In this document: one piece after another, positions 6,170 to 8,243 of the stretch
How the letters are laid out: each line of letters starts with the position of its first letter
Numbering within the stretch: the first letter of the stretch is position 1
Source: Selenomonas sp.
GTDB taxonomy: Bacteria; Bacillota; Negativicutes; Selenomonadales; Selenomonadaceae
DNA: 8,243 nucleotides
Reading direction: 5' to 3'
Assembly: GCA_015265235.1 (NCBI GenBank)
Contig: JABZYJ010000086.1
Location: 1-8,243 of the forward strand
The notes under the pieces: generated by a model
Databases searched by the model: none
What the model was told of the DNA's origin: nothing
Seen by the model: only the letters and a program-made list of their open reading frames with translations
Made by a program: the position numbers and the translations under genes

Positions 6170-7864
6170 TTATGGCATCTTTCGTTCCACCACGGGCGCA
6201 GACTCCAGTCGCACCTCGAACGTGCGCGGCCACGGATAGTACGCTGTGATATTGCTCCGCACGACACGCAGCGTCATGTCGTTTTGGTTCACGGGCGTGC
6301 GGAATGCGGCGGTCGATTCATAGCTCCTCATGCGCCGGCTCAGATCGTTCATCAGAAGATCGTTCGCCCAGCGCCAGTTTCGCGTAAGATCGAGATCGGC
6401 ACTGTTCGCATAGCCCGCACGGCGGAGCGCGTCGTTCACGCGGTCAATCGTCTCCTTGAGGTAGAACTCGTCCTCTGCCATGCGCCCCGTGAGAAAGGCG
6501 AGATTTGCAGCGGCGGTGCGTTCCCGCTCCTCTGCTGTCGCGGCATTTTTCATGGCGCAGTGATAGAGAACGGCCTCCGCGACTGCCGTACCGATGGCGT
6601 TGCTCGCCGTATTCCACCCCGCGTATGCCGTCAGAGCATTCACGGGGACATTTTTTTTAGTCAGAATGGGGAGCAGCGTCTCCTCCGCGCGGAAATGGCG
6701 CGAGAGATCGACGAGTGCGACGGATTTTCCTGCGGAAAGCATCTGGTGGATCGCGGCGGCTGAGGGAGCGCGTGTGCCAAGCGTATCCGCGTCGCTGTCG
6801 CCCGCCGCGATGAAGAGCATCAGATCGCTGTCTGCGTCATTTGCCACGAGCGTGCCGCCGAGCATGGTGATCTTCTCTCGTGCCGTCACATCGTTCGAGA
6901 CCGCCATAAAGGGAAAGACGGCGTCTGCCATATCGTCACGCGCATAGCGGAGTGAAATACGCGGAGGAGCGCCGCCGCGCGCACGCAGGTCATCGACGGC
7001 CATCCGCGCGAGCATCGAGAGCGCGATCTCATCCGCCCCATGCACAATCATCGCCCGCTCCGGGGCGATATTTTTTTGTGCCAGCAGGGCGGAGAGCTCC
7101 GCCTTTTTCAGATTGCCGACGGAGAACTCCTCGCCATCGTCCTGCCCGAGCACAAGGCGCGTGAGCGTACCCTCCTCGGTGAGCGTAATGAGCATGGCGG
7201 CGAGCGCCGTGCTCTCGTCGAAGTGCGCAAGATACCTTTGCAGATCCGCATCGGGGATCTCGGCGCGCAGACGTGCCATTTCCTCCGCATCGACCGGCAG
7301 CCCTGCGCCCGCGCGCCCTAGGAGACGTGCATAGGCGAGGAGCGCGCGCCGCTCACGCCAGCCCTCGATGCCGTCCTGCGGGATCGCGCGCGGCAGAATA
7401 TAGAACGCGTGCAGGGGGACATCGGGATGCGCTGCGTGCAGGTCACGGAGATACGCGGCCAGCGCATTGATGTCCTCCGCCGAGATATGCGCCTCGCGTG
7501 CGGCGAGAAGCCCGCCTGAGAGCAGCTGATCGACCGAGAGAATGGCGGCATCCGCCTCATTGATATGCGCAGCCACCCAGCTTCGCATCGCTGCCGTATC
7601 GCCTGCCATGGAGTAGTAGTCCATCAGCTCGGACGGCGGCGTCATGACCTCTCGTCCGATGATTTTGCCGCCGTTTACGACAAACGCCCCGCACGGCGGA
7701 CGTGAATCGAGCGGGACGAGCAGAATGGGGCGCTGCACCACCCCATCCTCCATAGCGGCGGAGAGCGGCTGCCACTCTCCCGCGAATGTGGGATGGAAGA
7801 CAAAATGAAAGAGGAGGAGGGAGAGCGCGAGAAAAGCGGTGACCATCCCGAAACGTTGCTTCAT
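6170..7864 (-). CDS. DUF4127 family protein with signal peptide, function unknown
   Basis: A 564-aa protein that fits DUF4127. Residues 1-29 form a signal peptide or membrane anchor (MKQRFG, a hydrophobic core, then AFA-like TFAGE), so the protein probably acts outside the cytoplasm. Conserved-looking motifs follow in order: VPLDSRPPC (50-58), SVDQLLSGGLLAAR (110-123), LGQDDGEEFS (239-248), HGADEIA (275-281) and AGWNTASNAIGTA (415-427). The acidic and polar clusters look like an active or metal-binding site, but no reaction is known to me for the family. The length is slightly above the usual core because of the N-terminal extension. The ATG has GAGGGGG about 7 nt upstream and its own promoter. 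It is convergent to exbD and divergent from the gene at the right edge, so it stands alone. Confidence 0.88.
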   Translation of the reverse strand: MKQRFGMVTAFLALSLLLFHFVFHPTFAGEWQPLSAAMEDGVVQRPILLVPLDSRPPCGAFVVNGGKIIGREVMTPPSELMDYYSMAGDTAAMRSWVAAHINEADAAILSVDQLLSGGLLAAREAHISAEDINALAAYLRDLHAAHPDVPLHAFYILPRAIPQDGIEGWRERRALLAYARLLGRAGAGLPVDAEEMARLRAEIPDADLQRYLAHFDESTALAAMLITLTEEGTLTRLVLGQDDGEEFSVGNLKKAELSALLAQKNIAPERAMIVHGADEIALSMLARMAVDDLRARGGAPPRISLRYARDDMADAVFPFMAVSNDVTAREKITMLGGTLVANDADSDLMLFIAAGDSDADTLGTRAPSAAAIHQMLSAGKSVALVDLSRHFRAEETLLPILTKKNVPVNALTAYAGWNTASNAIGTAVAEAVLYHCAMKNAATAEERERTAAANLAFLTGRMAEDEFYLKETIDRVNDALRRAGYANSADLDLTRNWRWANDLLMNDLSRRMRSYESTAAFRTPVNQNDMTLRVVRSNITAYYPWPRTFEVRLESAPVVERKMP

Positions 7865-7896
7865 GCAGAATCCCCCTCGTTTGCTTCATCAGAAGT

Positions 7897-7925
7897 ATTT
7901 TACTGGATACCACACGGTTCTGCAA
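7897..7925 (-). promoter_or_regulatory. promoter of the DUF4127 gene
   Basis: On the minus strand TTGCAG (7925-7920), a 17-nt spacer and TAAAAT (7902-7897), 33 nt upstream of the ATG. The -10 is one mismatch from consensus; the -35 keeps only TTG. Confidence 0.6.
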
Positions 7926-7926
7926 T

Positions 7927-7953
7927 CCGTTGTTTGCTGTAGAAGCAACAAGG
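7927..7953. repeat. imperfect inverted repeat just upstream of the DUF4127 -35 box
   Basis: TTGTTTGCT (7930-7938) is nearly complementary to AGCAACAA (7944-7951), with one bulged base and a 5-nt loop. CC/GG can add two more pairs outside another bulge. It abuts the -35 box of the DUF4127 promoter, so an operator is possible. It could also be a chance dyad. Confidence 0.35.
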
Positions 7954-7997
7954 TGCCCGAAAAGGTATAGGGGAAATGGGACAAATGTGTGCACTGC

Positions 7998-8009
7998 GAC
8001 CGCTAGGTC
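7998..8009. repeat. short dyad GACC-4-GGTC in the divergent spacer
   Basis: A perfect 4-nt arm dyad around GCTA, 27 bp upstream of the -35 of the last gene. Placement suits an activator site, but the arms are short enough to arise by chance. Confidence 0.25.
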
Positions 8010-8036
8010 ATAACAGATAACACGAGAATCTATCTC

Positions 8037-8065
8037 TTGCCTATTGCGTTAATTTTAGATAAAAT
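8037..8065 (+). promoter_or_regulatory. promoter of the right-edge gene
   Basis: TTGCCT (8037-8042), a 17-nt spacer and TAAAAT (8060-8065), 27 nt before the ATG. A GAGA-5-TCTC dyad (8024-8036) directly abuts the -35. Confidence 0.6.
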
Positions 8066-8092
8066 AAGAGACAACTTAGGAGGTGCGCGTTC

Positions 8093-8243
8093 ATGAATCA
8101 GAATATTGCAATCAATTTTTTCAGCCCGGTACGATGCAAAACAGACCCGGATACGGGACGACGAATTTGTATTGTCACAGAAGGGAATTTTATTCTGGAG
8201 GTGGGAGGTGAGCCGTTCCCGGGATTCCAGACGAACGAAGCAC
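8093..8243 (+). CDS. 5' part of an unrecognised gene, cut by the window edge
   Basis: An open frame of 50 codons that continues past the right edge. It starts MNQNIAINFFSPVRC and goes on through a polar stretch with TDPDTGRR, then EGNFILEVGGEPFPGF. There is no obvious signal peptide or membrane segment in this part, and I recognise no family. The start is well supported: AGGAGG at 8078-8083 lies 9 nt upstream, and a promoter with 17-nt spacing precedes it. Codon use and base composition are more AT-rich (for example AATTTTATT) than in the GC-rich genes to the left, which may hint at a different history. It is divergent from the DUF4127 gene, so they may share a control region. Confidence 0.75.
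   Translation, partial: MNQNIAINFFSPVRCKTDPDTGRRICIVTEGNFILEVGGEPFPGFQTNEA

Noticed and set aside
6119..6763. Plus-strand open frame of 214 codons starting in the terminator
   Set aside because: It reads through the hairpin and antisense to the DUF4127 gene, with no promoter or ribosome binding site.
7557..7994. Minus-strand open frame of 145 codons covering the spacer
   Set aside because: It overlaps the DUF4127 signal peptide in another frame, spans that gene's promoter and resembles no protein family.
7951..8016. Cobalamin-riboswitch-like string (GGTGCCCG, then AGGGGAA, ACAAATG and GACCGC)
   Set aside because: The order recalls the riboswitch core, but the GGTGxAAxTCC core and the closing AGCCxGGAGACC segment are missing. 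The gene's own promoter lies downstream of it. A covariance-model scan would settle it.

Overview
The window reads as one piece of chromosome from a GC-rich but Firmicutes-style bacterium with an outer membrane. It has strong AGGAGG-type ribosome binding sites and sigma-A-like promoters, alongside ExbB/ExbD-type envelope energisers, Tat-type signal peptides and a SbmA/YddA-type ABC exporter/importer. A Negativicutes member such as Selenomonas is my best guess. This rests on gene style, not on a marker gene. I see no mobile element, CRISPR array, tRNA or rRNA.

Left half, minus strand (about 4950 down to 1): a tight five-gene run that looks like one operon from a single promoter at 4918-4946. 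In transcription order it holds a YddA/SbmA-like ATP-fused ABC transporter (GTG start at 4884), a Tat-type secreted PGRP/amidase_2 N-acetylmuramoyl-L-alanine amidase (11-bp overlap with the transporter), an unrecognised 115-aa membrane protein (29-bp gap), a TVP38/TMEM64 (VTT/DedA superfamily) membrane protein (25-bp gap, GTG start), and a Tat-type secreted purple-acid-phosphatase-like metallophosphoesterase (4-bp ATGA overlap). The last gene runs off the left edge, so its C-terminus and the operon terminator are not visible. The theme is the cell envelope: peptide or cofactor transport, peptidoglycan cleavage, membrane lipid handling and extracytoplasmic phosphoester cleavage.

Centre, plus strand (4979-6112): a divergent exbB-exbD pair from its own good promoter (TTGACG-17-TAGAAT). 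It ends at a strong hairpin shared with the convergent gene downstream. No tonB follows. Between the two divergent promoters lies a 19-bp inverted repeat that touches the exbB -35 box, a plausible operator (Fur-like at best).

Right part: a minus-strand DUF4127 protein with a signal peptide (6170-7864), its promoter (TTGCAG-17-TAAAAT), and a 228-bp divergent spacer with two small dyads. After the spacer comes the first 50 codons of an unrecognised plus-strand gene with its own promoter and ribosome binding site. This end of the window is visibly more AT-rich than the rest.
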